In this document: positions 22,473-33,606 of the stretch, piece after piece
How positions within the stretch are numbered: the first letter of the stretch is position 1
How the letters are laid out: each line of letters begins with the position of its first letter
From: Anthonomus grandis grandis
Taxonomy: Eukaryota; Arthropoda; Insecta; Coleoptera; Curculionidae
Length of the DNA: 64,000 bases
Assembly (NCBI RefSeq): GCF_022605725.1
Contig: NC_065567.1
Coordinates: 34,947,127-35,011,126 of the forward strand
Reading direction: 5' to 3'
The notes under the pieces: generated by a model
Database searches by the model: none
Told to the model about the DNA's origin: nothing
What the model saw: the letters and a program-made list of their open reading frames with translations, nothing else
Program-made: the position numbers and the translations under genes

Positions 22473-23876
22473 ATGAAAAACTTTTCAAGAAGATCAAGCA
22501 TTATTCGGAGGACACCTCCGGGAACGCCTACGGAAAATAACAGCAATGCAACAGTAACTGTATTAGATGACAGTCTAATTGAAAAAAATAAAAGTGAAAA
22601 CCCAGCAAAGAGAAAGAGAAAAGAAACACCAATTAAAAACAAAGAGGACGAAACTGTTTTAAATATTGAAAAGTCAAGGGATGAAATAAAGAATTTAACT
22701 CAAATCGTAAGAACGAATCAGAACACACGAAAGGACATAAAAGAGAGTGTTGAAAAACTTTACCGCTTATCCAGGTACATAAACGTCGACAACATTTCAC
22801 AAGCAATATCGCTAGCCAACACTGATAAACCAGAGGCTTGCACTCAAACAATGCCATGGAAGGAGACTACAGCAAACAACAAAGAACTGAAAATAAAGGA
22901 CTTAAGGTCGTTCAAGGAATGGGAAAAGGCTGCACACATGATATGGGATGAATCAAAGATGAGCAACACCGAGATCAAAGTGGGAAATCCGCTCAGGACG
23001 AAGCCAGCGACTGTGAAAGTTGTTCTAAACAATCCAGAGGACATGTCACGAAGCATCCAGTCGCTATTCAGGGAAAGATTTCCAAAAATTGCCACTATGG
23101 AGAGTGACTTTGAGGTTTTTGAAAGAACGACGATAACAACTACGAAAACGAGAACTGAAACAACAACGCAAAAAATCGTGCGAATGGAACAAGGGCGTAG
23201 CGAGGAAGAAACATGGGCTTACCTTACAAAATTAAAAGACGCAACCAATGATGATAATAACGTTGCTCTTCACAAAATTAACAACATGGAAATAAACAGA
23301 TTTAAAAAAATGGTGGAGGCCGTTTTCCATGGCCTGAACACATACGTCACGATATACACGAACGACGAAAGGGACCTTCACAAAAATGTACCGATGATTA
23401 AGTGGAAATGGGAAAGGAATACCAGCGCATTAATTATAGAGAAAGGAGAGAACACATATGAAGAAATAGTAAAGAGTCTAAAGACGAAACTAAAAGGAAA
23501 AGAAGAAACAAAAATAATACGAAATATTCAAAAAACAAAAAGCGTTAATATCCTCATTACCACAGACAAAGATGGAAATGCTGTAAAAGCTCTGGAAAAA
23601 ACAATAAAGGACAACACACAGCTCGACAAAATAAGAATAAAAGATGGAAACACAGTTGAAAAAGCAGTATTTCATCTCCGAGGGATGGAAACGACAACAA
23701 CGAGGGAAGAGATAATGGAGGCGATTAAGACAGTGACAGGACCAATAAAGGAAGGGGAGCACTACAGGCTGAGCCCATTGAGACCAAATGCTCGAGACAC
23801 TCTTGCAGCTACTTTGATCATAAATAAAACCTCATCAGGGACATTACTGGCAACAAGGAGCCTGCAAATAGGCTAG
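22473..23876 (+). CDS. R1-like LINE ORF1 (Gag-like), long open frame
   Basis: RNA-binding ORF1 protein of an insect R1-clade LINE, 467 residues to the stop. I chose the ATG at 22473 (MKNFSRRSSIIRRTPPG) because the open frame upstream of it runs through the LINE leader and the mariner target. The N-terminal 60 residues are basic and Ser/Thr-rich, residues about 60-110 are a charged helical region, and the C-terminal third (from about 330) has the Gag-like fold region ending in the SPLRPNARDTLAATLI block. The frame stops at 23874, just before the zinc knuckles, through a local frameshift. The absence of internal stops over 1.4 kb suggests a fairly recent insertion. Confidence 0.8.
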   Translation: MKNFSRRSSIIRRTPPGTPTENNSNATVTVLDDSLIEKNKSENPAKRKRKETPIKNKEDETVLNIEKSRDEIKNLTQIVRTNQNTRKDIKESVEKLYRLSRYINVDNISQAISLANTDKPEACTQTMPWKETTANNKELKIKDLRSFKEWEKAAHMIWDESKMSNTEIKVGNPLRTKPATVKVVLNNPEDMSRSIQSLFRERFPKIATMESDFEVFERTTITTTKTRTETTTQKIVRMEQGRSEEETWAYLTKLKDATNDDNNVALHKINNMEINRFKKMVEAVFHGLNTYVTIYTNDERDLHKNVPMIKWKWERNTSALIIEKGENTYEEIVKSLKTKLKGKEETKIIRNIQKTKSVNILITTDKDGNAVKALEKTIKDNTQLDKIRIKDGNTVEKAVFHLRGMETTTTREEIMEAIKTVTGPIKEGEHYRLSPLRPNARDTLAATLIINKTSSGTLLATRSLQIG

Positions 23877-24163
23877 TAGCTTGGAAGAAAAAGTAGAGGT
23901 TAATAGATGTCATAGATGCTGGGACTACAGCCATCTTGCTAAAGACTGTCGGGCCCAGACAGGAGCATGCTGTGTACTAACTGCGGGAGGGAAGGACACT
24001 TCTTTAAGAACTGTAGATTACCGGCTAGTTGCCTCGTATGCAATCAGGGTCATAAAATCGGATCAGGACAATGTCTGGCTTTTAGAAGAGCCATCTCCTT
24101 CGCAAGGAGGCAGCAAAGAGGAAAAGACTTTCAACCGTTTGTGATACAAAACTATTTGTGATA
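23877..24163 (+). pseudogene. Zinc-knuckle tail of LINE ORF1
   Basis: Three Cys/His knuckles that normally close R1-type ORF1: CHRCWDYSHLAKDC, CTNCGREGHFFKNC and CLVCNQGHKIGSGQC. The first is in one frame. The second and third are back in the frame of the upstream ORF1. So one short out-of-frame segment (about 23877-23960) breaks the protein. Confidence 0.8.
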
Positions 24164-24257
24164 CGTTTGTGATACTAGCATTTTAGAAGAGTGTTCTGCC
24201 TAATTTCTGTTCTTGTTTTTATATCTTTTTTATCCTTTTTTTTATATATTCTAAGAA

Positions 24258-24333
24258 ATGCGTGTTCTACAAATTAATGCCAATAGGAGCATAACAGTAC
24301 ATGATGCAGCTGAATTAGCAACAGCAACCAATA
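24258..24333 (+). pseudogene. Start of R1-like LINE ORF2 endonuclease, truncated
   Basis: MRVLQINANRSITVHDAAEL matches the typical opening of R1-clade ORF2, where the Asn of the QxNxxRS block is part of the endonuclease active site. It ends abruptly at the target duplication after about 25 codons. Confidence 0.75.
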
Positions 24334-25590
24334 AATGCCCAATACCTTAACCATCCTATTTCTCAGCCAACAGTTAGTAGAATAGAGCACAATTTCATAA
24401 CTTCAGGTCATATTAGGGAATTGCCAAGAACAGGTCGTCCAAAAATTTCTGAAGGAACAAAATTAAACGTTCTGCTCTCCGCCGAGGAAAATCCAAACAA
24501 TTCAACTTCACAAATTTCAGTTGATAATAATATAGCCGGAACGTCAGTAAGACGCATCTTAAAAGCAAATGAATACCACCCTTATAAAATTAGACTAATA
24601 CACGAATTAAATGAGGACAATCCTGATCGAAGAAACCAATTTTGCGATGAAATGATGAACATTTGCAATCATAACCGTCAGTTTGTGTTACGAGTTTTGT
24701 TTTCGGATGAAGCAACTTTTTGTTTAAACGGTGTCGTAAATCGGCAAAATTGTCGTACTGGTCAGTGTCAAATCCACACTGGGCAACTGAGGCTCATACA
24801 CAGTACCGTAAATCTATTAATGTTTGGGCTGGTATCGTGGAAAATAAAGTAATAGGGCCATACTATTTCGAAGAAAACTTAACAGGACAACGCTATTTGA
24901 ATTTTCTTGAAGAAGATCTTATCCCTGCTTTGGCTGCCCTATACCCAGACGAACAAGACCAGACAGTGTTCCCAGGAAGATGAATAGGACGAAGGGGGCC
25001 AGCCAGGTCACCAGCCCTAAATCCCTGCGACTATTTTCTATGGGGGTACCTGAAAAGTAAAGTTTATATTGAGAAGCCAAACAACGTACAAGATTTGAAA
25101 AATAGAATTAGATATGAAATTAGACGTATATCACCCGAAATAATTGATAGTGTTTTACATGAGTCTGTAAACCGTCTTGCTTTCTGCCAAGAAGTAAATG
25201 GGGATCAGTTTGAACATTTGATACATTAATAAGAGTTTTCACAGTTTATAACATTTTATCCTCCATTTTATCGTAATTTGTAAATGGACGTACTTACTTG
25301 CTTTCTTGTTGATTAAGTGTAAATATTTCGTTTTGAGTTTTGAGATAAGGTGCGTTATATGAAACTTGTTTGGAATTTCGCCTATATTTGATAAATGCAA
25401 TAAAAAATATAGCATTCCATTTAAAAAAATGACCGATGACGTCACATCTTGTTTTTTGTTCCACCCTGTATACAAAAATTTATGTGAAATAATGCGGAAC
25501 TTAAAATAAAAATCGACGGGTCCGAGCGTTTTCTCAAAAAATCAGGTCTCTAATTTTTATCGAATTTATGCGGAACTTTAGGCGGTCACT

Positions 25591-25609
25591 GTATATATAT
25601 ATATATATA
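25591..25609. repeat. TA microsatellite
   Basis: A run of (ta)n directly at the left boundary of the next mariner element. It may partly be target preference for TA. Confidence 0.8.
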
Positions 25610-25837
25610 GTGTGTCCAAGATAGGGATATCTATCATGGAGATCTCGGCAGCTATAGGAGATACCAGGTTAATTAAATTAGAAAAAAGTTGCGCATTTTA
25701 AAGCCCTACAATACGCCATTTAGAAAGTTTTAAAATTTGAGTACTTTTTCTGGCGTTATTTAAAGAGATATGGAAAAACAAAAGACACTTTCTTATGGCC
25801 ACTTTTTAAGATCTAAAAAATTACATTGCGAGATTTT

Positions 25838-26000
25838 TCGTACGACGTTTCGTTTCGAAGAAACCATCATCAACTTAATTTTTTTACATGGCGCGTAAAA
25901 AAAAGTACAGCCTGTATAAAATAGCATATTTTTTTACGATTACAACGATGTATGACACAATATGTTTCTACAATATTTAAATTGTAAAAAATGATTTTTT
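25838..26000 (-). mobile_element. PLE-like fragment inside a TIR
   Basis: This segment is missing from the matching right arm. It holds a minus-strand hammerhead-like motif at 25841-25874: UUGAUGA, stem GUUUC/GAAAC with loop UUC, then GAAACGUC. This suggests a short Penelope-derived insertion. No target duplication could be read with confidence. Confidence 0.45.
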
Positions 26001-26227
26001 ATTAAATTCCGATAGTTTTGATGTAGTAGGCTGTAAAATAATGACGTTGAGAAAACGTCAAAATTAAATAAAAATTAAATGTCAAAGTAGTTTTTATTAT
26101 AACCATTATTTTTTATTCTTTTTATCGTAAGTGAAGTAAATAGTTTTAATTTTTTGATAAATTTAGTTGACATTGTGTTTTTGAACTCTGTTTTTGTGTC
26201 TTGTTGCTAGTTTTTTTTTGTTACAAA

Positions 26228-27115
26228 ATGGAAGACGCTTTTTTACCTGAGGAAAAGTTTGATATGTTGAAATGTTATATCCTATGCTACAGCAGCGCCG
26301 TTGAAGCTGATCGGATGTATTTAAATAACTATCCAGATAGGAAACGACCTAGTACAAAAATTTTCGGACGATTGGTTTTCAAGCAGTATGGTGCGTTTAA
26401 GAAGCCAGTATTGTCAAGAAATAAGTCCTGTAATGAAGAAAAAGAAAATAATGTGGTATTAGCTGTAACTGAAAATCCCGAAATATCTGTTAGAAAAATT
26501 GAAAATACCACTGAAATACCAAAATCTACTGCCCATTTCATTTTGAAAAAACATAAATACCACTCGCTTAAATTCAGAATCTGTCAAGGTCTCAAACCTG
26601 GTGACAAAGAAAGGCGCAGATCATTTTGTGAATGGTATAACAGGAAGTGTCAGGAAGATGAAACATTTTCCCATAGAATTATCTGGTCTGGTCGGACGAG
26701 AGCATGGTTACAAAAAATGGAATTTTTAACCGGAAGAACACCCATTATTGGTCCAGAGATAATCCCCGAGTACACCGAATGGCTAGACATCAGCACCGTT
26801 TCGGTTTTAATATGTATTAATTATAACTCTCTATCCAACAGATTTCAGGAAAAATGGATAGGAACACATTCAACAGTTCCGTGGCCTCCTCGTTTCCCAG
26901 ACATAACTCCGCTCGACTTTTTTCTCTGGGGCTATTGAAAAAATTATGTTTACAGTCGTGTTTTTGAATCTGAGGATCAGCTGAGGAGAATAGTTCTTGA
27001 AGCATTTGACAGCATTACACCTGATATGTTAAGAAGTGTTTTAAACTCGACTATTAAAAGATGTTATCTGTGTTTGGAGAATAATGGTAATTTGTTTGAA
27101 CATTTATTACTATGA
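26228..27115 (+). pseudogene. Mariner-type transposase, internally deleted
   Basis: Begins MEDAFLPEEKFDMLKCY, N-terminal helix region with NYPDRKRPS. VRKIENTTEIPKSTAHFILK is the second helix-turn-helix, followed by KYHSLKFRICQGL. The first Asp is in a frameshifted WSDES near 26690, followed by GIFNRKNTHYWSRDNP in the shifted frame. The segment with the second Asp is deleted near 26820. The third-Asp motif is FPDITPLDFFLWGY, with a stop where WGYLK would be. The last residues, ENNGNLFEHLLL, match the family C-terminus. It is inactive. Confidence 0.8.
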
Positions 27116-27651
27116 TTTAAATTAGTATTTTTGGGTTTCTAGTAGGTAGTTTTTTAATTTAATAATGTGTTAATTCTTTAAAATAATCACGTGACCTAGC
27201 TACGTGACGGTATATGAATAAAGTTTTTAAGTTGTCAATAACGTGATTTTTATTTAATATTTCAAAATATGAGTAATAGCAGCCTACTACACCATACTCA
27301 GCGTCATCATTTCACCGCCTACTACATCAAAACCATCGGAATTTAATAATGCAATCTCTCGCAATGTTATTTTTTAGAGCTAAAAAGTGGCCATGAGAGA
27401 GTGTCTTTTGTTTTTCCATATCTCTTTAAATAACGCCAGAAAAAAATGAAAACGAAATCGGAAAATTTCGGTTTTTCTCGAATATCTCCGGAACTACTCC
27501 AAATTTTAAAACTTTCTAAACGGCGTATTGTTAGGCTCTAAGATACGCAACTTTTCTTTAATTTAATCAACCTCGTAGAATTTAGGATTCTTCTATCTTC
27601 TACAGCTGCTGAGATCCCCATGATAGACATCCTTATCTTGGACACACTGTA

Positions 27652-28968
27652 TATAGGTATACAGTTATTATTCGCTCTCTCGAATTTTTCCTGCTTTACT
27701 TTATGATGACAGCTAAAACTTTCACACGCATGCTAAAATAAATTAGTTAGATATTTCTAGAACGTCGTATGAGAATCATACCAGCAATGTTTTACAAAAA
27801 TCATCGCTAGAATGTACGATAAATGTCCGAAACATTTGGTTATAAATGGTATGTTTCGGGAATGTGCTGTGTTATCTAAGCTAGTTTTGAAGATTATCTT
27901 CATTCTGTTCTAGATCTAGTTTATTGATTAAGGCAAGCATGGATAGTCTGAAAATTATTTACAAATAAAACTTTAACACCCTGTTTCAGGCGGAGTAATA
28001 TTAAGGACCAATCTTTTTCAGTACAAGCATGTTTTTAGGAACGCCTTGTATTTGCAAACTAATGGATAAAACTAAAAAGGCGGAAATAGTTTTTCACCGT
28101 ATAATTCCCGTTAAATTTATATGAAATCCATTTCACGCTAGCCTTACGGTCATTGTGGAATGAAACTTGGTACATGCATCGCATCGGTCGGGGGGATTTG
28201 CCCGCTTTTGGAACATTAAAACGCCCTATAATAACTTGGTCCAAGTTCGAAAATCTATTAATAGCATTGAGTGCGAGCCATTAATCCTTTATTGTTACTA
28301 AAGGTAGAACTAACCAGCCCTGGAATAATCCATTATTTCAAATAAAAGGTCTTTGTTGGTCCTATTTGAAACGCGTCAATTTAAACCGAGCGGGCACTCT
28401 GACACGCTTTTATTTATCAAAAGGCGTAAAACCAACATAAACATACATGCGGTCGATGTTGTTTGATAAAGAACGAAAACACCAGTGTTTAATGTCCGAA
28501 TGCATTTTCTATGTCCATTTACCAAATACACACGATGTTTATTTATGTTGAATTTCAATTGCATTTGACCTCGTACTTACCGATAATTATTTATTTAAGC
28601 ATCGGCGCGACGCCAAGCAACCGCTTAAACAATGCACCATTATTTCGTTTTATTCGTGTCTAGGTGAAAATTGTCTTAGCCGACCTCAAAGTTCATCGGT
28701 TATTACGACTAATATCAGTTACACGCATGACGAGATTAAAAATTTTGTATATTGTAAGGCAACGGCCTTACCAGGAAGTTAATCGTCGTATATGTATATA
28801 AGTCTAAATCGGTGACCCGCTTATTTTCATTAATTAATTTTGCCTCACGAATAGTCTTGGAGCTAAAAAGCAGTCGGTTTATCGCATTATTTCTATCTAC
28901 TTACTTCAACAACCTACTTATTACGAGGGTTGCTATTTATATTTTGAGCTTAATAGAGATAGGGTGTA
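27652..28968. other. Unassigned AT-rich stretch
   Basis: Nothing coding. A lone caccctg word at 27977 may be a relic of a mariner terminus. Confidence 0.4.
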
Positions 28969-29068
28969 CAGGGTGGCGAACGTATTAACGTATTAACGTA
29001 TTTACATTTTCATAATACTGCTCCCCTCTCAAGTTTGATCATCCCCATCAAACATGGGACCACCTGAG

Positions 29069-30110
29069 TCATGATAGGGCGCTAGCCGGACGATGTTTAC
29101 AATGTTTACATCTTCGTTGTCGGATGTCGCTGGATACGGTACACCATACGTCGTTGATTCTGGTGACCACATTGAATGGACCTTCCCAATCCTTCTGAAG
29201 CTTTGGTGACTTGCCCTTCGTCCTCCGTGGATTGTATAACCAGACTTTATACCCAGGATTAAAACCGGTACAATTTGCCTTTATGTCATAACGTGATTTC
29301 ATTCTGTTACTTTCTAGATGAAGTTTATCTCGTGCTTGTTTGTGAACAATTTTTAAACGCTCTTGTAAATGGTCGACGTACTCCTCAAGGGTTTCAGACT
29401 TATGGGGTCTTCCAGTAATAATGTCCAAAGGTAAACGAAGTTCATAACCGTAGACAATTTTTGCCGGGCTTTTTCCAGTTGACTTGTGGATAGAAGAACG
29501 ATATGCCAATAGAAATGGTTGTATACAGGTATCCCAGTCGGTTTGCTTAGAGTTTACCACCATCCTCAAATAGGTTTCAAATGTGCGGTTAAATCTTTCA
29601 ACCATTCCATCAGACTGAGGGTGTAGTGGGGTTGTACGGGTCTTATTGATTCCCAGCAATTGGCATACTTGTTGGAATATTTGTGACTCAAAGTTCCTTC
29701 CTTGGTCTGAACGTATCTCTCTGGGTACACCAAATCGACAAATCCAGTTCTGGAACAGCACTTCAGCTACTGTCGTTGCTTCTTGGTTTGGAATCAGATA
29801 AACCTCGGGCCACTTACTAAAGTAATCCATAGCAACAAGAGCATATCGGTTTCTGGAGCTACTAGTAGGAAAGGGTCCTGCTACGTCTATGGCAATTCGT
29901 TCAAAGGGTGCACCAACAAGATACTGCATCATCTTTCCTCCCGTCCGGGTTCTTGGGCCCTTGCTTGACGAACACTGCTCACACTGTCAGCACCAGCGTT
30001 CAAAATCTTTATGACTGTTCAGCCAGTAAAACCGTTCTCTAACTTTTGCCAAGGTCTTACTAACTCCAAAATGTTCTCCGCCGACACCGCCATGAACAGC
30101 TTTAAGAACT
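29069..30110 (-). pseudogene. Gypsy integrase
   Basis: Nearly complete integrase. The HHCC zinc domain reads HGGVGGEHFGVSKTLAKVRER and WC-stop-QCEQCSSSKG, so one stop lies inside it. The core has FERIAIDVAGPF (Asp 1), IRSDQGRNFESQIF (Asp 2) and HPQSDGMVERFNRTFET (Glu). The C-terminal region includes KSRYDIKANCTGFNPGYKVW and LQKDWEGPFNVVTRIND. The uninterrupted part is 287 residues. Apart from the stop in the zinc domain it is well kept, better than the copy at 111-557, which is a different but related family. Confidence 0.88.
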
Positions 30111-30344
30111 TCCGGAATCCGTTTTTGAGGAAGGACTGTCAGATATGTCTTTTCTTTTTCCATCTACGCTCTCCCAGACTCTTTTTAACAATCCATCTTT
30201 TATAACCAATGAATTCCATTGAGACCAATAAGCTTTTAGTTCTGGAGATTTGTCAGAAATATATTATCATTCTGGTTTTGAAATTTCTCGAGTTTTGAGA
30301 TTTCACTTCGTAAATAAGATCAAATACTGGGCATCACACTGATC

Positions 30345-31273
30345 TTAGATTAAACTAGCTACATCCCACTCTTGAGAACTGTGAAGGCCAATACGATTAC
30401 AAGTAAACATCTCTGGATGCTGTTTTGATTCCTTTTTAAAACAATGTTGACATGTTTCAATACAAGGTCTTCTCGATAAAGCATCGGCATTTTGTTGATA
30501 TTCGCCTTTCCTATGTTCTATTGTAAAGTCATACTCTTCTAATCGTTGAAGCCACCTTGCTGTTTGTCCTTCGGGGTTTTTAAACTGAAACAGCCATTTC
30601 AACGAAGCATGGTCAGTTCTAAGGATAAATCGTTGACCATACAAATATTTATGAAAATGTTCAATAGCTTTTACTGCTGCCAATAGCTCTCGTCTGGTGA
30701 CACAATAGTTTCTTTCTGGTTTTGATAACGTTTTACTGAAATAAGCTATCACTTGCTCGCCATCTTCATATTTTTGTGATAGAACGGCCCCAATTCCAAC
30801 ATTACTTGCATCGGTATCCAAAATAAAAGTTTGTCCAGGAATCGGATATGTTAAAATTCGAGATGTGCATAGTGCTCTTTTTAACCGTTGAAATGCTTCT
30901 TCACAGTCTGTTGACCAACTAAATACCATTTTGTCCTCCGTAGAGGCTTTGCAAGCTTAGCGAAATTTCTTACAAATCTTCTGTAATAGGTACAAAGGCC
31001 CAGAAAGCTTCTTAAATGGTGTTTGTCAGTGGGTCGTGGCCAATTTTCGATTGTTTCTACTTTATCTGGATCAGTCTTGACACCTTTTTCTAATGTAACA
31101 TGGCCAAGGTATCGAGCTTCTTTTTGAAATAAGCAATATTTTTTAGGACTTAGCTTCAGGTTGGCCTCTCGGAGTTTAACAAATACCTTTTGAATATTCT
31201 TCAAATGATCTTCAAATGTTTTTCCCAGTATGATGACGTCATCCAGATAAACTAAACATGATTCCCAAGTCAT
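30345..31273 (-). pseudogene. Gypsy reverse transcriptase C-half and RNase H
   Basis: Starts at the polymerase active site CLVYLDDVIILGKTF, then FVKLREANLKLSPKKYCLF, YLGHVTLEKG and SFLGLCTYYRRFVRNFAKLA. A frameshift near 30920 leads to the RNase H: WSTDCEEAFQRLKRAL, FILDTDASNVGIGAVLSQ, NYCVTRRELLAAV, LRTDHASLKWL and DALSRRPC. The linker keeps CxxC (CQHC). All RNase H acidic residues appear present. Confidence 0.88.
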
Positions 31274-31880
31274 TCCACGTAAAACTGTCTTTTACCTGCC
31301 AGTATCCACTCTTTAGATCGAGTGTTGAGAACCATTGTGAACCTGATAGCGTGTCCAGGGTGTCGTCAATTCTTGGTAGGGGATAACTGTCTTTCTTGGT
31401 AATGTCATTCAGTCCATCCTTTTTCTTCACTAGCACAACTGGAGATGTCCAAGGACTCAGAGAAGGTTTTATCACTCCTTGTGTCCTCATTTCTTGAAGC
31501 ATTGAAGAAAATTCTCCTTGTTTAGCTATCGGAATTCTTCGAGGTGCTTGTTTAATCGGAGCATTGTCTCCAGTGTTAATTCGATGCTGCACCAAATCAG
31601 TTCTTCCCAGGTCATTATCGTGCAAGGAAAACAGATCTTGATTTTCTTCAAGAAGACGTCGCAATTTACTACACTGGTCCATGGTTAAATTGGCAGAAGA
31701 TTCTTCAACTAGGTTTTGTAAACATACAGGAAAAGGTCTGTTTGAATAACGACTTCTATCAGCATTTTTCATGACTGCCACTACTTCAGAGCATACGCCA
31801 ATGTTCTCTCCTTATTTCAGGTGTTGATCATATCCTTTTAAATTTACTATTTGAACCAAAACAGTAGTAGATTTCTTCTA
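31274..31880 (-). pseudogene. Gypsy reverse transcriptase N-half, internal deletion
   Basis: Includes VIKPSLSPWTSPVVLVKKKD, KDSYPLPRIDDTLDTLSGS and FSTLDLKSGYWQV (first catalytic Asp). It then jumps to the sequence around YLDD, having lost about 50 residues with the LPFGL block. Upstream about 100 residues of the protease-polymerase linker remain (LVQIVNLKGY). Confidence 0.85.
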
Positions 31881-31999
31881 CGTACTTTCTTTACGCTCTC
31901 GTTCTTCTTGTTCTACTTTTTGCTCGTCAAACATCCTTCATAGCAGCTCCATCAATTTCTCGGTCTCCATCTTGGCCTGACTTCTTGTTAAAGGCATCC
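31881..31999 (-). pseudogene. Gypsy gag N-terminus
   Basis: MPLTRSQAKMETEKLMELL, then FDEQKVEQEERERKE: the usual short basic and coiled-coil start of gypsy Gag. The rest of gag and all of protease are deleted. Confidence 0.6.
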
Positions 32000-32699
32000 A
32001 CTAAAATGATATAATAAACCAAACGTAAGTAGAACCCTAAAGAAACCCTACTAATCAACTTTAACTCCAGAATACTAATAAAAGTAGTACAAAAACTAGG
32101 AGAATAATTAACGTATTTACATTTTCATAATAATATTATTACTAAAACAGCCAAGAGAAAAACTGGAAATATTTCTAGAATGACCGTTAGTTGGCGTAAC
32201 TGCGATATTGAATCTAAAAAAGTAAAGTTTTTGTGAATTTCGATATATTAATCTAACAAAAAAATACGTTTAAAGTAGAGGACAATCTGAAGCTTTTTTT
32301 TTGACAGTTTTTGCTGTATCTGTTAAAATAAAGTGGTGGGGGGTATTCAAAGGTTTCCGTAAAAAACACCCTGTACCTTAGAAATGGCTTAGTCGACTTT
32401 AACACAATTATGTTTCTTAAAAGAGCCATTCTTGGACTTTAACTGTTTTAGGATTCTGTTTTGTTAGTTTCACATGTCGCCGCCAGAGGACTTTTTTGAA
32501 AATTCCGACAAAAATTGTAAATTTCCTCAAAAAAATTAAATAGATTCGTATGATTTTTTTTCATGAAAAAGTAACTAAATGATGTCTAAACAGGCTCGCG
32601 AAAACCGCATCTCGATATCTTATTCCTAACCTAACATTTAGGCCAAAGAGAATCCAGTTTTGTTGACTCTGAAACACGATGTCCTTTATTCGACCCTAT

Positions 32700-33606
32700 A
32701 AATAAAAATCAAGACAAGTTAAATCTGGTGATCTCGGAGGCCATGGAAAAAGACTTCCTCTTCCAATCCACCGCTGTTGAAGAACTGCGTTAATGTGCAA
32801 TAGCAAAATGTGCGGGGCAACCATCTAACTGTAAAAACATGTTTTGCCGCAATTCCAATTGCACATCTTTCAGCAACAACGCCAATTGATTGGTCAAAAT
32901 GTTAAGATAGACGTTGCCATTTTGGGATTGCTCAAAAAAGTATGGTCCAATAATTCTGCCTCCCAGTATACCCACACCACACATTTAAGCTCCAACGACC
33001 TTGATGCTGAACTTCACGCAACCAATGCGGATTTTCTGCAGACCAGTAATGCATATTCTGCAGATTGACTCTACCGTCGCTATTAAAGGTCAAAGGCTTC
33101 ATCGGTCCAAAAAATTTTGAATAAAAATTCTCTATTTTTCCGAATCATACCCAACATCCAATGACAATAGTCCAACCTCCGATCGAAGTCTTCCTCTTTT
33201 AAGGCCTGATGCAAAACGACATGATATGGGTGCATTCTAAAATAAATTAAAATTAGTAGTACAAATTAAAATAAATATCAGTATATTCTGACGGTCATTT
33301 AAACATACTTATGGTCTTTCAGAATATTTTGAACCGTTGTTCGCGATATGCCAAACTCAAGGGATAATGTTCTTGTGCTAACATGAGGATTTCCTTGAAT
33401 GTATCCCAGTACGTAGTTTATATTTTCTTGGGTTTTTTCCAATTCGTTCCACCGAAAACTACCACCATTGGCTCGTAAATTAGCCAATATTCGGGAAAAA
33501 AACGCTCACATCGAGGCGCGTAATGTCTTTTTGCTATTGCGGCATTCTGAAGACATTCAAAATAAACCGCAAGCAAATCCACAGCTTCATCGTTCGTAAA
33601 ACGCAT
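32700..33606 (-). pseudogene. Mariner-type transposase
   Basis: Begins MRFTNDEAVDLLAVYFECLQ. Then come NLRANGGSF, VLGYIQGNPHVSTRTLSLE, FGISRTTVQNILKDHKY (helix-turn-helix), IFWTDEAF (Asp 1), IIGPYFFEQSQNGNVYLNIL, FLQLDGCPAHFAIAH (Asp 2) and PPRSPDLTCLDFYL (Asp 3). Frameshifts lie near 33480, 33080 and 32785. A few residues between Asp 2 and Asp 3 have been lost. Confidence 0.82.

Larger units (their letters stand above)
22387..24333 (+). mobile_element. R1-clade-like LINE, 3'-truncated
   Basis: A 1,947-bp insertion between the near-identical 14-mers aatgccaaatacct (22373-22386) and aatgcccaatacct (24334-24347). It carries a short 5' leader, ORF1, and only the first ~25 codons of ORF2. The 5' end is kept and the 3' end lost, the reverse of usual LINE truncation. 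No A-tail is seen. Confidence 0.8.
22277..25230 (+). pseudogene. Mariner-type transposase, interrupted
   Basis: Begins MANLAETQRIEILMMLGYGD with the first helix-turn-helix, up to LFNAKY. After the LINE (22387-24333) it resumes with NHPISQPTVSRIEHNF, ELPRTGRPKIS and SVRRILKANEYHPYKIRL. The first catalytic Asp is in LFSDEATF. IVENKVIGPYYFEENLTG follows in a shifted frame. The segment carrying the second catalytic Asp is deleted (DEQDQ joins straight to TVFPGR). A stop replaces the Trp before IGRRGP. The third-Asp motif is SPALNPCDYFLWGYLKSKV. The end is VNGDQFEHLIH. It could not have been functional at the time of the deletion. Confidence 0.85.
22010..25468 (+). mobile_element. Mariner-type transposon split by an R1-like LINE
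   Basis: Inverted arms of about 150 bp (22030-22170 and 25240-25380) share ttatctcaaaactcaa, aaatatttacattta-like and acgtctatttacaaatta-like words. The right end is ccaccctg at 25468 with TA at 25469-25470. The outermost left end is missing or too decayed to see. The transposase N-terminus lies before the LINE, and the rest after it. Confidence 0.75.
25608..27649 (+). mobile_element. Mariner-type element with long TIRs
   Basis: The ends are agtgtgtccaaga and tcttggacacact, with TA at 25606-25607 and 27650-27651. The right arm is about 360 bp (27290-27649). The left arm (25608-26060) matches it but is split by a ~160-bp insertion at about 25838-26000. Shared landmarks include tggccactttt, atatctctttaaataacgcc and gatgtagtaggc. 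It encloses one broken transposase. Confidence 0.85.
29018..32106 (-). mobile_element. Ty3/gypsy internal region without LTRs
   Basis: Carries gag start, reverse transcriptase, RNase H and integrase but no LTR at either end. In element sense it ends with a polypurine tract gagaggggagcag at the very edge. Both edges meet the same 26-bp sequence (28992-29017 and 32107-32132), which belongs to the mariner TIR. Gag C-terminus and protease are deleted. Confidence 0.8.

Noticed and set aside
22448..23762. Several minus-strand frames rich in Phe/Cys/Leu
   Set aside because: Antisense shadows of the Lys/Thr/Glu-rich ORF1.
29018..32106. Infectious retrovirus (errantivirus) with an envelope gene
   Set aside because: No envelope reading frame follows integrase; the polypurine tract comes right after it.
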